NCBI RefSeq assembly: GCF_947495275.1
Contig: NZ_CANLYL010000006.1
Span: 124,001 to 188,000, forward strand
DNA length: 64,000 nt
DNA from: an uncultured Roseobacter sp.
GTDB taxonomy: Bacteria > Pseudomonadota > Alphaproteobacteria > Rhodobacterales > Rhodobacteraceae
Direction: 5' to 3'
The notes under the pieces are model-generated. The model was not told where the DNA came from. It was given only the letters and a program-made list of their open reading frames with translations, and did not search any database. A program made the position numbers and the translations under genes. Positions 1 through 9,200 of this stretch are shown here, piece by piece; the first letter of the stretch is position 1; each line of letters begins with the position of its first letter.

Positions 1-1670
1 TTCTTGATGCCGAACAAGTTGCTGTCCTCGCCCCCGCGGTCCGGTTGCTGATCCTGATCCCGCGGCTGATCGCGGCCTTGTCACGCTTTGCGCTTGCGCC
101 GCACCGGCCCGAGCTGCGACTGCTCAGCGTAAGTGATCACTGGGCAAATTACCTTCACCGCAACATGATCGGCCTGGGCCTGTTGGGTGGTTTCACCCTC
201 TTTATCGTGGAGTTCAATGCGCGCTTCGGCGTGCCGGTCGGGGAAACAAGATTGGGCTTCTGGCTCAATCTCGCGCTTCACGCCTACATCGTCATCATTG
301 CATGGACAGCCCGCGAAGGCTTGACCGATATGATGCGTGGCAAGGATCCGGATCGCACCCGTTACGACGAGCAAGTGGCGCGTTTCTATCCCTACTTCGG
401 AATGATGGTTTCCGTGCTGACCTGGGCATTGGTGACCATCGTATCCGGTTACGGGAATTTTGCCCTGCTTTTCAAAGCCCCCCACTATACCACCATGTTC
501 TGGTTGCTGATGGCCCCGCTCATTGACACCGCAATCCGCGGTCTTGTCAGGCATCTTCAACCACCAATGATCGGCGAAGGACCTGTTGCCGAGCAGGCCT
601 ACAGATCGAACAAGCGCAGCCTCATTCGCATTGGCCGGGTTCTGGCTTTCGGACTGATCGTATTGATCATCGCCGGTGCCTGGGACATTGATCTCGCCAA
701 CGTCGCTTCGGCGGGTGCGGGAGAACAATTTGCCGGTAACCTGATCGAATTCCTGGTGATCTGTGCAATCGGATACATCGTTTACGAGCTGGTATCGCTC
801 TGGATCAACCGACGGCTTGCGCAGGAACGCTCGGCCAGCATGACAACCGATCAGGAAGCAGGCGAAGGCGGCGGGGCCGGAGGATCGCGACTTGCGACGG
901 TGTTACCTCTTGTCCTGATGACCGCCCAGATCACCATCGGCACGATCTTTGGCTTGCTGGCCATCGGGTCGCTCGGCGTCGATATCACGCCGCTATTGGC
1001 AGGCGCTGGTATACTTGGTCTGGCCATCGGGTTCGGGGCCCAGAAACTTGTCACAGACATCGTGTCGGGCGTGTTCTTCCTGATCGATGATGCATTTCGC
1101 GTCGGTGAATATGTGGACGTCGGGGGCACCATGGGGACCGTTGAAAAAATCTCGATCCGGTCCATGCAGCTGCGTCATCATCGCGGCAATGTGCACACCA
1201 TTCCCTACGGGGGTGTCGAAAAGGTCACCAACTTCAGCCGTGATTGGGTGATCATGAAGCTGATGTTCACGGTGCCCTTCGACACAGATCCCAACAAGGT
1301 GAAGAAGATATTCAAGAAGATCGGCGCGGAAATGTTGGAGGATCCTCTTTTCAAGGACGATTTCCTTGAACCCTTCAAAAGCCAAGGCGTGTTCCAGTTT
1401 GACGATGTGGGCATTGTCATGCGCGGCAAATTCATGGCCAAGCCAGGCACGCAATTCACCATTCGCAAGGAAATCTACAATCGTGTGCGCAATGCATTCA
1501 AGGAAAACGACATTGAGTTCGCCCGGCGCGAGGTCCGTGTTGCCATACCTGGTATGGAAGATCACGACGACCTGAATGTCGAGCAGCAAACCGCCATAGG
1601 CGCGGCTGCAGGTGGTGCCGTCCAGGCGCAGGTCGAACAGGAAGCCGCTGCCGACGCGAAGAAGAAGTAA
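1..1670 (+). CDS. MscS-family mechanosensitive channel (5' end outside window)
   Basis: Inner-membrane channel that opens under membrane tension and releases solutes during osmotic downshock. The frame is open from the first bases of the window with no stop, so the gene begins upstream; the TTG at 45 is only the first possible start inside the window. The visible part has several hydrophobic segments, then the MscS hallmark: a Gly/Ala-rich pore helix (GAGILGLAIGFGAQ) followed by the beta domain (FFLIDDAFRVGEYV, IPYGG, VTNFSRDW). More than 540 residues is long for MscS itself and suits the larger multi-TM MscM/YbdG-like members. The C-terminal tail is Ala/Gln/Glu-rich and ends in lysines. It converges on the next gene. 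Family call is secure; the subfamily is inferred. Confidence 0.9.
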   Translation, partial: LDAEQVAVLAPAVRLLILIPRLIAALSRFALAPHRPELRLLSVSDHWANYLHRNMIGLGLLGGFTLFIVEFNARFGVPVGETRLGFWLNLALHAYIVIIAWTAREGLTDMMRGKDPDRTRYDEQVARFYPYFGMMVSVLTWALVTIVSGYGNFALLFKAPHYTTMFWLLMAPLIDTAIRGLVRHLQPPMIGEGPVAEQAYRSNKRSLIRIGRVLAFGLIVLIIAGAWDIDLANVASAGAGEQFAGNLIEFLVICAIGYIVYELVSLWINRRLAQERSASMTTDQEAGEGGGAGGSRLATVLPLVLMTAQITIGTIFGLLAIGSLGVDITPLLAGAGILGLAIGFGAQKLVTDIVSGVFFLIDDAFRVGEYVDVGGTMGTVEKISIRSMQLRHHRGNVHTIPYGGVEKVTNFSRDWVIMKLMFTVPFDTDPNKVKKIFKKIGAEMLEDPLFKDDFLEPFKSQGVFQFDDVGIVMRGKFMAKPGTQFTIRKEIYNRVRNAFKENDIEFARREVRVAIPGMEDHDDLNVEQQTAIGAAAGGAVQAQVEQEAAADAKKK

Positions 1671-1698
1671 GGCCTATGACCCAATAGCGCGGGTTGGG

Positions 1699-2493
1699 TT
1701 AGTTCCCGGCGTCGAAGATCGTCAGGGTGGCTTGCAGCGGGGCCTGATCATTGAGCAGGAACCCGTGTCGAGGATCGTCCAGATCTGCGATGAGGGTCAT
1801 CACTGCGGCAAAGGCGAATGTGAGCGCAGGCAACATATCTGATCGTTTGTTCGCGCTCTGCGAAATACGGTATGCCGCAGAGGCAATCCCGACACAGGAT
1901 ACCGCATAGAGACCCAGCCAGATGGCCATTGGAATGCGGTTATGAACACCGTGTGTGATACGCTTGCTATGCAGGTCGATGACATCATTTACGGCAGAGA
2001 CCAAAAGGGCGCTCACTGGCGTCGGGTCGGCAGCCGCATTGCTGACAACCAAACGCCAAAGCTTTCCATGGATTTCCTCTGAACGTCTTACAACTTCGTC
2101 GTATTCCTGCCTGTTGACCCGCGCCAGCGCCGCGCTCAGGCGCAGCTGAGTGTAGTCCCTCAAAAGCGCTGCGGCCTCGGCCTTTTGAGCTTCGGGCAGG
2201 AAATCCGCTCTGAGATGGGCTGTCCCAATGGCGTTGGCCTCTTCGAGGACGGTCGCCTTGCGCGCGTCATAATGTGATGCTGCTATACCGAAGGTGAATG
2301 CCAACAGAAAACTCACCAGACCAAGAATGGCCCCGGTCGCAACACCGATCGGTGCATTCTGATCGGTAGTGACTGCTTTTTTGCGCCACCGGGCCAATCG
2401 GTACCCGAATTCCAACGCTCCCAATATGACAACACACGTGAGCAGGAAGACCGCCCACGAAGGTATGGCATCAAATATATCCCTCGACATCAT
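1699..2493 (-). CDS. DUF4239 (bestrophin-like) membrane protein
   Basis: About 264 residues with two hydrophobic segments near the N-terminus (SWAVFLLTCVVILGALEFGY and the segment around GAILGLVSFLLAFTFGIAAS), a central charged helical region rich in Glu/Ala/Arg, then two more hydrophobic segments before a short tail. This 2+2 layout and the GLVSFLLAFTFG segment match the DUF4239 family, which is distantly related to bestrophin channels; no function is established. Two ATG codons lie in tandem at 2493 and 2490; a GGAG just upstream fits the second slightly better. It is convergent with the MscS gene, 28 bases away. A shared role in membrane stress is possible but is inference only. Confidence 0.65.
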   Translation of the reverse strand: MMSRDIFDAIPSWAVFLLTCVVILGALEFGYRLARWRKKAVTTDQNAPIGVATGAILGLVSFLLAFTFGIAASHYDARKATVLEEANAIGTAHLRADFLPEAQKAEAAALLRDYTQLRLSAALARVNRQEYDEVVRRSEEIHGKLWRLVVSNAAADPTPVSALLVSAVNDVIDLHSKRITHGVHNRIPMAIWLGLYAVSCVGIASAAYRISQSANKRSDMLPALTFAFAAVMTLIADLDDPRHGFLLNDQAPLQATLTIFDAGN

Positions 2494-2681
2494 GGCTCCA
2501 CGAGCTTCTGATTTTTTGAAAAGATAGCTGCATCAAGGCGATGGCGCTAACATTTTTTGAAGATGGTTGGGTCGCGGGAACTTTGGCGCGCCATCCGGGA
2601 GGTCGTCGCGACCGCTTGCAGAGGCGATAATTCACATGTCCCATGTTTTGCATCAACCGCTGGGAACCGTTGGTATGGTCG

Positions 2682-3419
2682 TCACCCCGCCCCGGTGTCC
2701 GCACGAGCTGTATCGTAAAATATCGCTTCCCGGCCCGCCCGTCGCGGAATTTCCGCAAGCGCGCTCAGCAACAACCATTCAGGCAACTGCGCCCGATGCT
2801 CAGCGGGCCCTTCAAGGCGAATATTGCCGGAGGCGATCTCTGCACGTAAATCCCGAAAACCGCGCCACGCCTCAATAAACAGTCTGATTTCGGATGAGAT
2901 AACCAGATCTGATGCGTACCCGGGATATTTCAGACACATGTCCGCCTGCCCGTTTTCAACCACCAGCCAAAACCGGAAAATCCCCTTGCCCGCGCCGGTA
3001 AAGGCGAATTCAAGTACGGTACGGCCGGGCGGCATCGCGGCAACATTAAGCCGCGTATGCATGCTCCATGCGAGAAACGCCGGGTCAAGATCCTCCCGCT
3101 CCATGTCCCGCGACCATTTCTGACCCCAGCCCGCCAGTTGCATGATGATGGGGTCAAGATCACGACCTGCGTCGGTCAACTCGTAGGAGTATCCCCGACC
3201 TTTCGGCAGCGGCGAACGCACGATCAGCCCCGCATGTTCCAGTGACGCAAGGCGTTGGCTGAGCAATGTTGCGGAAATCTTGGGGACACCGCGGTGGATT
3301 TCATTGAACCGATGACACCCGTCAATCACACGGCTGATGACAAGCAATGTCCATCTTTCACAAAGAATTTCAGCAGCAAGCGCGAGCGGGCAATATTGTC
3401 CGTAACCTTTCTGAGACAT
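2682..3419 (-). CDS. HxlR-family transcriptional regulator with C-terminal SCP2-like domain
   Basis: Winged-helix regulator of the HxlR (MarR-related) family. Residues 1-100 carry the family pattern: CPLALAAEILCERWTLLVI, then RFNEIHRGVPKISATLLSQRL and the wing KGRGYSYELTDAG. The remaining ~120 residues look like the SCP2-type lipid/ligand-binding module found in longer HxlR proteins. The frame is open to 3476, but the ATG at 3419 is preceded by AGGAG at a 7-base distance and starts exactly at the conserved MSQKGYGQYCP sequence, so I use it. It is divergent from the FAD oxidoreductase at 3581, with a palindrome in the shared intergenic region, so it probably controls that gene and itself. Confidence 0.85.
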   Translation of the reverse strand: MSQKGYGQYCPLALAAEILCERWTLLVISRVIDGCHRFNEIHRGVPKISATLLSQRLASLEHAGLIVRSPLPKGRGYSYELTDAGRDLDPIIMQLAGWGQKWSRDMEREDLDPAFLAWSMHTRLNVAAMPPGRTVLEFAFTGAGKGIFRFWLVVENGQADMCLKYPGYASDLVISSEIRLFIEAWRGFRDLRAEIASGNIRLEGPAEHRAQLPEWLLLSALAEIPRRAGREAIFYDTARADTGAG

Positions 3420-3480
3420 CAGCAATCTCCTGACATTCTGTAATGCACCACCGATTATCGACCCTTCAGCCCACAAGGCA

Positions 3481-3497
3481 ACTCCAAAATCTGGAGT
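3481..3497. promoter_or_regulatory. Candidate HxlR operator (inverted repeat)
   Basis: ACTCCA-AAATC-TGGAGT: perfect 6-base arms around a 5-base spacer, in the 161-base divergent region between the HxlR gene and the FAD oxidoreductase. It is followed by AT-rich sequence with two ACTT repeats, a common element in HxlR boxes. The position suits control of both promoters. The regulator-site link is inferred from position only. Confidence 0.45.
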
Positions 3498-3580
3498 ACT
3501 TCATTTTACTTAGTTTTTTGATCTCTCACGACATGGCATCATGCTGACCCATAGATTTCAGAATTTCGAAAGCATTTGTC

Positions 3581-4999
3581 ATGCCCGGTAACACCTCCAA
3601 CAACTCTGGACCCCAGAGCACCGCACAACTGGATTTGATCACGAAAGAGCACCCTGACTATGATCAGCTGAGGCAAGTGTGGAACGCCACGGCTGATCGG
3701 TATCCCTCGGCCATTGCGCGATGCCGCCGGTCCGAAGACGTCTCAAACGCTGTATTGCAAGCGGCCGCCACCGGGCTTCCCGTTTCGGTCCGGGGCGGAG
3801 GTCACAACATTGCGGGCACCGCAGTCGCTGATGATGCCCTGATGATTGACCTCACTGAAATGCACGCTGTGGAGATAGATGTCAGTTCAAAAAAAGCCCG
3901 TGTGCAAGGCGGTGCAACCTGGGCAAATCTGGATACCGCCACGCAAGCTCACGGGCTGGTTACGCCAGGTGGCGTTGTGTCCGAAACCGGTGTAGGCGGC
4001 TTGACGCTCGGCGGGGGCATCGGCTGGTTGGCCCGACGTTTTGGCCTGACCATTGACAATCTGCTGAGCGCGGAAATTGTTCTGGCGGATGGAAGAATTA
4101 TCACCGCTTCCAAAGAGAAACACGCTGATCTCTTCTGGGCAATTCGGGGAGGCAGCGGAAACTTCGGGGTGGTGACAAGTTTCACTTTTCAACTTCATCA
4201 CCTGTCCGATCAGGCGCTCTTTGGTCCGACTTTCTTTGCATTGGAGGATGCGGCCCGAGTTCTCAATGCCTATGCGACGCATGCCCCCAACCTACCGCGA
4301 GAAGCTTGCGTATGGGCCAACATCATGACGGCCCCTGCCCTGCCGATTTTGCCGGAATCCCATCATGGTGACAAAGTTCTGAACCTGATGCAGTGTCACA
4401 CCGGTGATCCGCAAAACGCCCGAACCGACCTCGTCAAATTGTATGGCGGGGCCACTCCGCTTGGCTCCGCGCTCGAAGCCCGCCCCTTTATTGAAGCCCA
4501 ATCCTTTTTGGACCCGGTTTACGAGTTCGGTGCCCGGAACTACTGGCGCGCGCATAATCATCAACACCTTGGGCCCGCATTGATTGACCTGTTGGTTGAG
4601 TTGGCACCCTCTTTACCAACGCCTGAATCCGAAATTCTGATTTGCCAGTTGGGAGGTGCGGTAGCGGACGTTCCCGACACTGAAACCGCGTTCCCTCATC
4701 GGAAAACGCAATTCCTTTCCACACCCGGGGTGCGCTGGCGAAACCCGGGTGACGATGTGCAGGTAATCGGATGGCTCAAGGACGCCTCCAGCCGTATCGC
4801 CAAACACGCAACCCCCGGCGGGTACGTCAATTTCATCACTGAGACAGCCGACACTTCCGCAAGGGCCTACGGTCAAAACCTCGAACGTCTGTCCCGGATC
4901 AAGCGGCGATATGATCCAAACAACCTCTTCCGTGTAAACCAGAATATCGTACCCGCCCCGATATCTGACACTCAACGGGATGCGGCCCCCGGAATCTGA
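3581..4999 (+). CDS. FAD-linked oxidoreductase, berberine-bridge type
   Basis: 472 residues with the PCMH (FAD_binding_4) domain at about 40-215 and a BBE C-terminal segment (KRRYDPNNLFRVNQNIVP). The VRGGGHNIAG motif carries the His that attaches covalently to FAD 8-alpha in this family. The second attachment Cys of bicovalent members is not seen: the equivalent loop reads GGVVSETGVGGLTLGGG. So a single covalent link is expected. Known members oxidise sugars, alcohols or alkaloid-like compounds and reduce oxygen to peroxide; the substrate here is unknown. No signal peptide. It is divergent from the HxlR regulator and 30 bases upstream of an exported protein, probably in one transcript. Confidence 0.88.
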   Translation: MPGNTSNNSGPQSTAQLDLITKEHPDYDQLRQVWNATADRYPSAIARCRRSEDVSNAVLQAAATGLPVSVRGGGHNIAGTAVADDALMIDLTEMHAVEIDVSSKKARVQGGATWANLDTATQAHGLVTPGGVVSETGVGGLTLGGGIGWLARRFGLTIDNLLSAEIVLADGRIITASKEKHADLFWAIRGGSGNFGVVTSFTFQLHHLSDQALFGPTFFALEDAARVLNAYATHAPNLPREACVWANIMTAPALPILPESHHGDKVLNLMQCHTGDPQNARTDLVKLYGGATPLGSALEARPFIEAQSFLDPVYEFGARNYWRAHNHQHLGPALIDLLVELAPSLPTPESEILICQLGGAVADVPDTETAFPHRKTQFLSTPGVRWRNPGDDVQVIGWLKDASSRIAKHATPGGYVNFITETADTSARAYGQNLERLSRIKRRYDPNNLFRVNQNIVPAPISDTQRDAAPGI

Positions 5000-5029
5000 G
5001 ACCGCACGAACCAATATCAGGAGATAACC

Positions 5030-5704
5030 ATGACTTTGACTGCTTTTCCCGCCAGGGGGTTCCTGGCGGCCACGGGATTGCTGTGCCTTCTTGCGCCACC
5101 TTTACATGGCAATGGGTTTCCACCTACGGCAACCAGAACGGCCTATGTCGAGCATATGGCAAGCGAGACCGCCGAGGCGCGGCCCATCAAGGAAGCGATG
5201 GCGACGCTTGTCACTGACAAACACGGCGCCGTCATGCGTCTGCGCACCTCAGAGCTTGAACCGGGTCATGTTACCACCGCGTGGTGGGTCATTATCAATG
5301 CCCCATGGGCGTGCACATCCTCGCCCTGCTCAGCGGAGGATGTCATTGGCCGCGCAGAGCAAGTGAGAACGCAGATCGTCTATGCCGACGGTACCGTCAA
5401 CAAGAGTGATGGGACGGCCGAATTCTCAGCGAACCTGCTGAGCGGGCTAATCCCACAGGGCTGGTTTGATCAGGATTTCGACAGCCCGGAGACGGCAGAA
5501 ATACACCTCGTCCTCAATGACCACGGGCCTCTTATTCCTGAGATCGCCGCTTCGATGCTGACCAGTTATCGCGGGGGCTGCAGCGATGAAAGCCTGCCAC
5601 CGCCCTTTCCGGCTCGTGCAAAGACCGATGGCATTGCCGGTCCCAACACATGCGTCCTGATCCAAGATGCGATTTTCAAACCCGCTCGAAAAGTGCGGAA
5701 CTGA
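5030..5704 (+). CDS. Exported protein of unknown function
   Basis: 224 residues. The first ~25 form a Sec-type signal peptide (short basic start, then GFLAATGLLCLLAPPLHG). I do not recognise the mature part. It has a WWVIINAPWACTSSPCSAEDV stretch with two Cys, an acidic middle, and two further cysteines (GGCSDES and GPNTCVL), so disulfides in the periplasm are plausible. The start has good spacing to AGGAG in the gap after the FAD oxidoreductase stop, suggesting co-transcription. Since flavin oxidases of that class make hydrogen peroxide, an extracytoplasmic partner role is possible but unsupported. Confidence 0.65.
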   Translation: MTLTAFPARGFLAATGLLCLLAPPLHGNGFPPTATRTAYVEHMASETAEARPIKEAMATLVTDKHGAVMRLRTSELEPGHVTTAWWVIINAPWACTSSPCSAEDVIGRAEQVRTQIVYADGTVNKSDGTAEFSANLLSGLIPQGWFDQDFDSPETAEIHLVLNDHGPLIPEIAASMLTSYRGGCSDESLPPPFPARAKTDGIAGPNTCVLIQDAIFKPARKVRN

Positions 5705-6009
5705 CCCGCTACAAGGCCGCCGGTTCAACTTCTCTGGCGTACTCCGGAAATCTTCTGTCAAAGGGTCCGTTATTTTAGCGCGAAAACCGCGCGGCCGGGT
5801 CGTATCTGGGCAATGTAGAATTCGGGGAACTGACCCTTTGCAGAGGTATTTTGCTGATGCCTCGCGGATGCGCTGGCGCGGGTATCGTCAGCGCAGACAA
5901 TCGCCAAACGTGTACTATTTGCCCAAATTAAGGTAGTATTGGCCCACTTCGGACGCTTTGCCGGACTTTCCCCGGTATCTACTGCGACAAACCACGAAGG
6001 GGTCATGAC
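5705..6009. other. Gene-free stretch upstream of the RHS unit
   Basis: No convincing gene. CAAAGGGTC at 5759-5767 and GACCCTTTG at 5832-5840 form a perfect 9-base inverted repeat 64 bases apart, and the 11-mer GGAACTGACCC occurs twice (near 5698 and 5827). An AT-richer patch at about 5905-5940 may carry the promoter of the 6010 gene. None of these is strong enough to name. Confidence 0.3.
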
Positions 6010-6231
6010 ATGGGAGAAAAAGGAAATCTGGTCACGGACAACGCGGAATTTATTCCCGGTGAACGTGGCCTGGAAAACGAGTTGAGCGCGGCGGAAGCTG
6101 CAGAAGTTGCTGTAAACCTTGCCAAAGCCGAGGCCGAGAAACTGAGCACTTCCGGAACTGCGAAAGCTGTGAAGCCTCGCGCCAGGAAGTCAGCCACCAC
6201 CCGCAAGAAAACCGGAACAAAGAAGCGTTAG
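6010..6231 (+). CDS. Small protein with lysine/arginine-rich tail, partner of the RHS gene
   Basis: 73 residues. The first half is acidic and helical (GLENELSAAEAAEVAVNLAKAEAEKL); the last 25 are strongly basic (KPRARKSATTRKKTGTKKR), like a histone H1/HU-type AlaLys tail. The ATG follows AAGGGG at a suitable distance. It ends 25 bases before the RHS giant, whose own GGAGGA site sits in that gap, so the two look co-transcribed. No signal peptide or membrane segment. I do not recognise a family. It lacks the GGE/GGQ ending of Pup, so it is not a Pup homologue, but a lysine-rich small protein next to a possible peptide ligase domain is suggestive. It could also be a chaperone or a nucleic-acid-binding protein. 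Confidence 0.6.
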   Translation: MGEKGNLVTDNAEFIPGERGLENELSAAEAAEVAVNLAKAEAEKLSTSGTAKAVKPRARKSATTRKKTGTKKR

Positions 6232-6256
6232 GCGCGTAAATCGGAGGAATACACCG

Positions 6257-9200
6257 ATGGGCAAGCCGGGCTTTTTCGATTCCGAAGCGGCACATAATGA
6301 TTGTGTTTTTGGGCTACCCTATCCGGGGCGCATCTTTGGATTCGAGCAGGAATACGAAGTTTTCTCGGGCGACCGACAGGTAGATTTTCGGCAGATCATC
6401 AAACCGCTTGCTGATGCATCGAACCGGACGGCCTGTCCGGCGGGCGACGTCGGATTTTACCTCGATAGCGGTGCCCTGCTGATTTGTGACGGCTGGGAGG
6501 CCGAAATGGCAGCGACGCCTGAGCTTGTCGGCCCTGCCCTTTTCCGGGATCTGCCAGATAACGCCCGCCACTTGCGAGATGACCTGCTGAGCATTGTCCG
6601 CCAAAGGGTTCCAGGACAATCCGCCGATCTTTCCCTTAAAGGGTACTCGACCCATTTCAGCGCATCTTGCATGTCGGTCGATATAAGTGCGCTCAGCCGA
6701 CTTTACGCCCGCACCATGGCGCCAGCCATGATGTTGATGATGGATGTCACCACCTCGCCTGGGTTGCTGGTGCGCGCACGGCAGAACCGTTTCGAGATCG
6801 GTGGAGACTTCATTCCGCCCGGCGACAGGCTCTCCGCCGCGGCATTGTTTTTCGCGGCAAGCTATCTTGCGGCCCTCGACAGCCTGGTACGGGGCGATGA
6901 CAAGGCGCTGCCTTTTCAATTTGACGACACAGGGCTTGAACCCACGGTTCAACGACGTGGCACTTTTGCAGGTCGTGCCGCGTTTGGTGATGATCTTTAT
7001 ACGCGGGGGCGCGAGGCATTACTGCGCTTAGCCGATGGTTCACAGGTAAATGCCCAGCAAATGCTCTCGACGCTCTGGGCTCATCTGGAACCTATCGCCG
7101 CAGAGTTGGCACATGGGGAGCAAGTTGCGCTTGTGTCGCGCATGATTTCCGGTGCGTCCCCACTTCCTTTGGAGACACAGGAACCAACTCACGCGAGATT
7201 GCAGCCTGGCGCTGATCCAGCCCAGAGCCCCCGTCGCCCCCATTTGTTTGCCGAATGCCTCAAGCCGCGCAGCATAGGAACACGCAGGATCACGCCCTTC
7301 ATCGCCACCTGGGACTATGTGACCTACAGAGTAGAAGAGCGCTCAAGGAACTATTTTCTGAACGTGCCCTTCGCGGATGCCCGATCCTGGCTTGAGGCCC
7401 TTTCCACGGGCAACATCGACGCATGGATGGAGGCTCAAACCGGTGACGGGGACAGTATCAGAACGCTTTCCGATGCAGGAGACGCCCAACGGCCCGGCGT
7501 GTTTGATGAGGTCGATGAGGCTGCGCTGTCAGAGCGGTTCAATCACCTGGATCCGAAGAAAAAGAAAAAGAAGGAAGGTGGTTGCGGCTGCGAGGTTCTC
7601 GTGGATCGCAATGGTGACATCCGGATATGCATGCCACAGGTCGCAGATACGCAGACTGTGCTTGTGGAACAGGAGCCCCCGCAGAACGAACTTCGCATCG
7701 CCGAAGGTGTCTGGGTCAACAACGGCAGTTTCGGCCATGACCACATAGATCATCGCGTCCTGAGCCGTGGAGCAGACTTTGCGTTTGCGCGTCACTACCG
7801 ATCCGGGATCGACTATCTGGGCCCGATCGGGCGGAATTGGGATCACGGGTATAACATTCGAGTTGTTGTCCAGCCTCCCCCCACGGCGGAGTACTGCCCG
7901 GGCGGGTGGTGCGAACGCTTCAATGCCGCCGAAACAGGCGGCCCGCTCACATTTTATCACGGTACCGGGCGTGTCACCGAACATGCTTTTGCGTCTTGGG
8001 CCATTCGCTGGGTGAAATGGTGTGACGCCGATTTCTTTGCGGTTGTCACGACCTACCGGCAAAATGACGGCGAAGATTTCGAAATCGAACGCTACGCCGT
8101 TCTGTCGGGCAAAACTCCCAAAGGGATCAAGGATGAAATCTTCTTTCGCATTCGCTACCGGGGTGGGACCCAGGACTTTCTGGATTGCGAAGGTCGATGT
8201 GTTCGCAGTGAAGACAAAAATCGCAATACCACATGGTTCACCTACGGGCTGCCGTTTGACCCCGGAACAAAAACCTTCGTTCTAAGGGAAATCACCGACA
8301 GCATTGGTCGAAAGTACAAGATTGACTACCAATTCATCGGTGGCGGCCCAAGGATCAGTACTGTCACGGACCCCTGGCAACGGACATTCAGATACGTCTA
8401 TGACGCCAATATCCAGCTTACCGACGTCGTTCTGGTTGCCGGGGCCGCTGGCACCCCGCGCATCCGTTATCGCTATGCCGCGGGTGCGCGGGCCGGTCTG
8501 CTCTCCGAGATCGTCAATCCGCAGGAGGCCGCGGGAAGCAATGCCTCCTGGCTGAAAAACAAATACGACAGCAATGAGCGGGTAGTCAGTCAGCGGGTTG
8601 GCTCTCCCACCACCGCGGCGTCGGTTGCCGGGGGGACCTATGGGATCAACTACGCATCGGCCACGCAGGTCATTGTCACGGATCGCATGCAGGTCAAATG
8701 GACATATCAGCTCCGGCAAATGGGGGCGAGCAAGGTCGTCCGCGCAATCTCGGTCCGAGATCAGGTTGGCACCGGTGGCACAAGACGTGGGAAAACCCTG
8801 CGCACATCAATCGAGTACGACCAGCATTATCATATCGACAGGATGGTTCACCCCAGCGGCCGGGAACAACTTGCGACTTACCGCAATGTGAACCGATCAG
8901 TCACGCTGGGGGACGAACGGGACGATGTCTTTCTTGATGTCACACATTACAACGACCTTGGCCGCGACGCGCGACTGACCATGACCCGGGTCGGGATCGG
9001 TGGGACGACCAGATTCCAGACCACGTATAAATATGAATGGCTTTTCGGCGCCTTGACGGAAATGCGTAGCCCCATGGGGTTGACCACCCTTGAGTATGAT
9101 CAGGGCCGTTGCGCCACGCCGCAATACAACGGCAATCCCCTGAAAGTCACCTATCCCGCGCAGGCCTTGCCGACGGGCGGCAGCGTTCCCGTGGTGTCGG

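Noticed and set aside
5759-5840. CAAAGGGTC/GACCCTTTG inverted repeat as insertion-sequence ends
   Set aside because: Only 9 bp, 64 bp apart, with no target duplication or transposase; too small for an element.
6010-6231. The small gene as a genuine Pup homologue
   Set aside because: Length is similar, but the C-terminus is KKR rather than GGE/GGQ and the Pup core motif is missing; only the lysine richness is suggestive.
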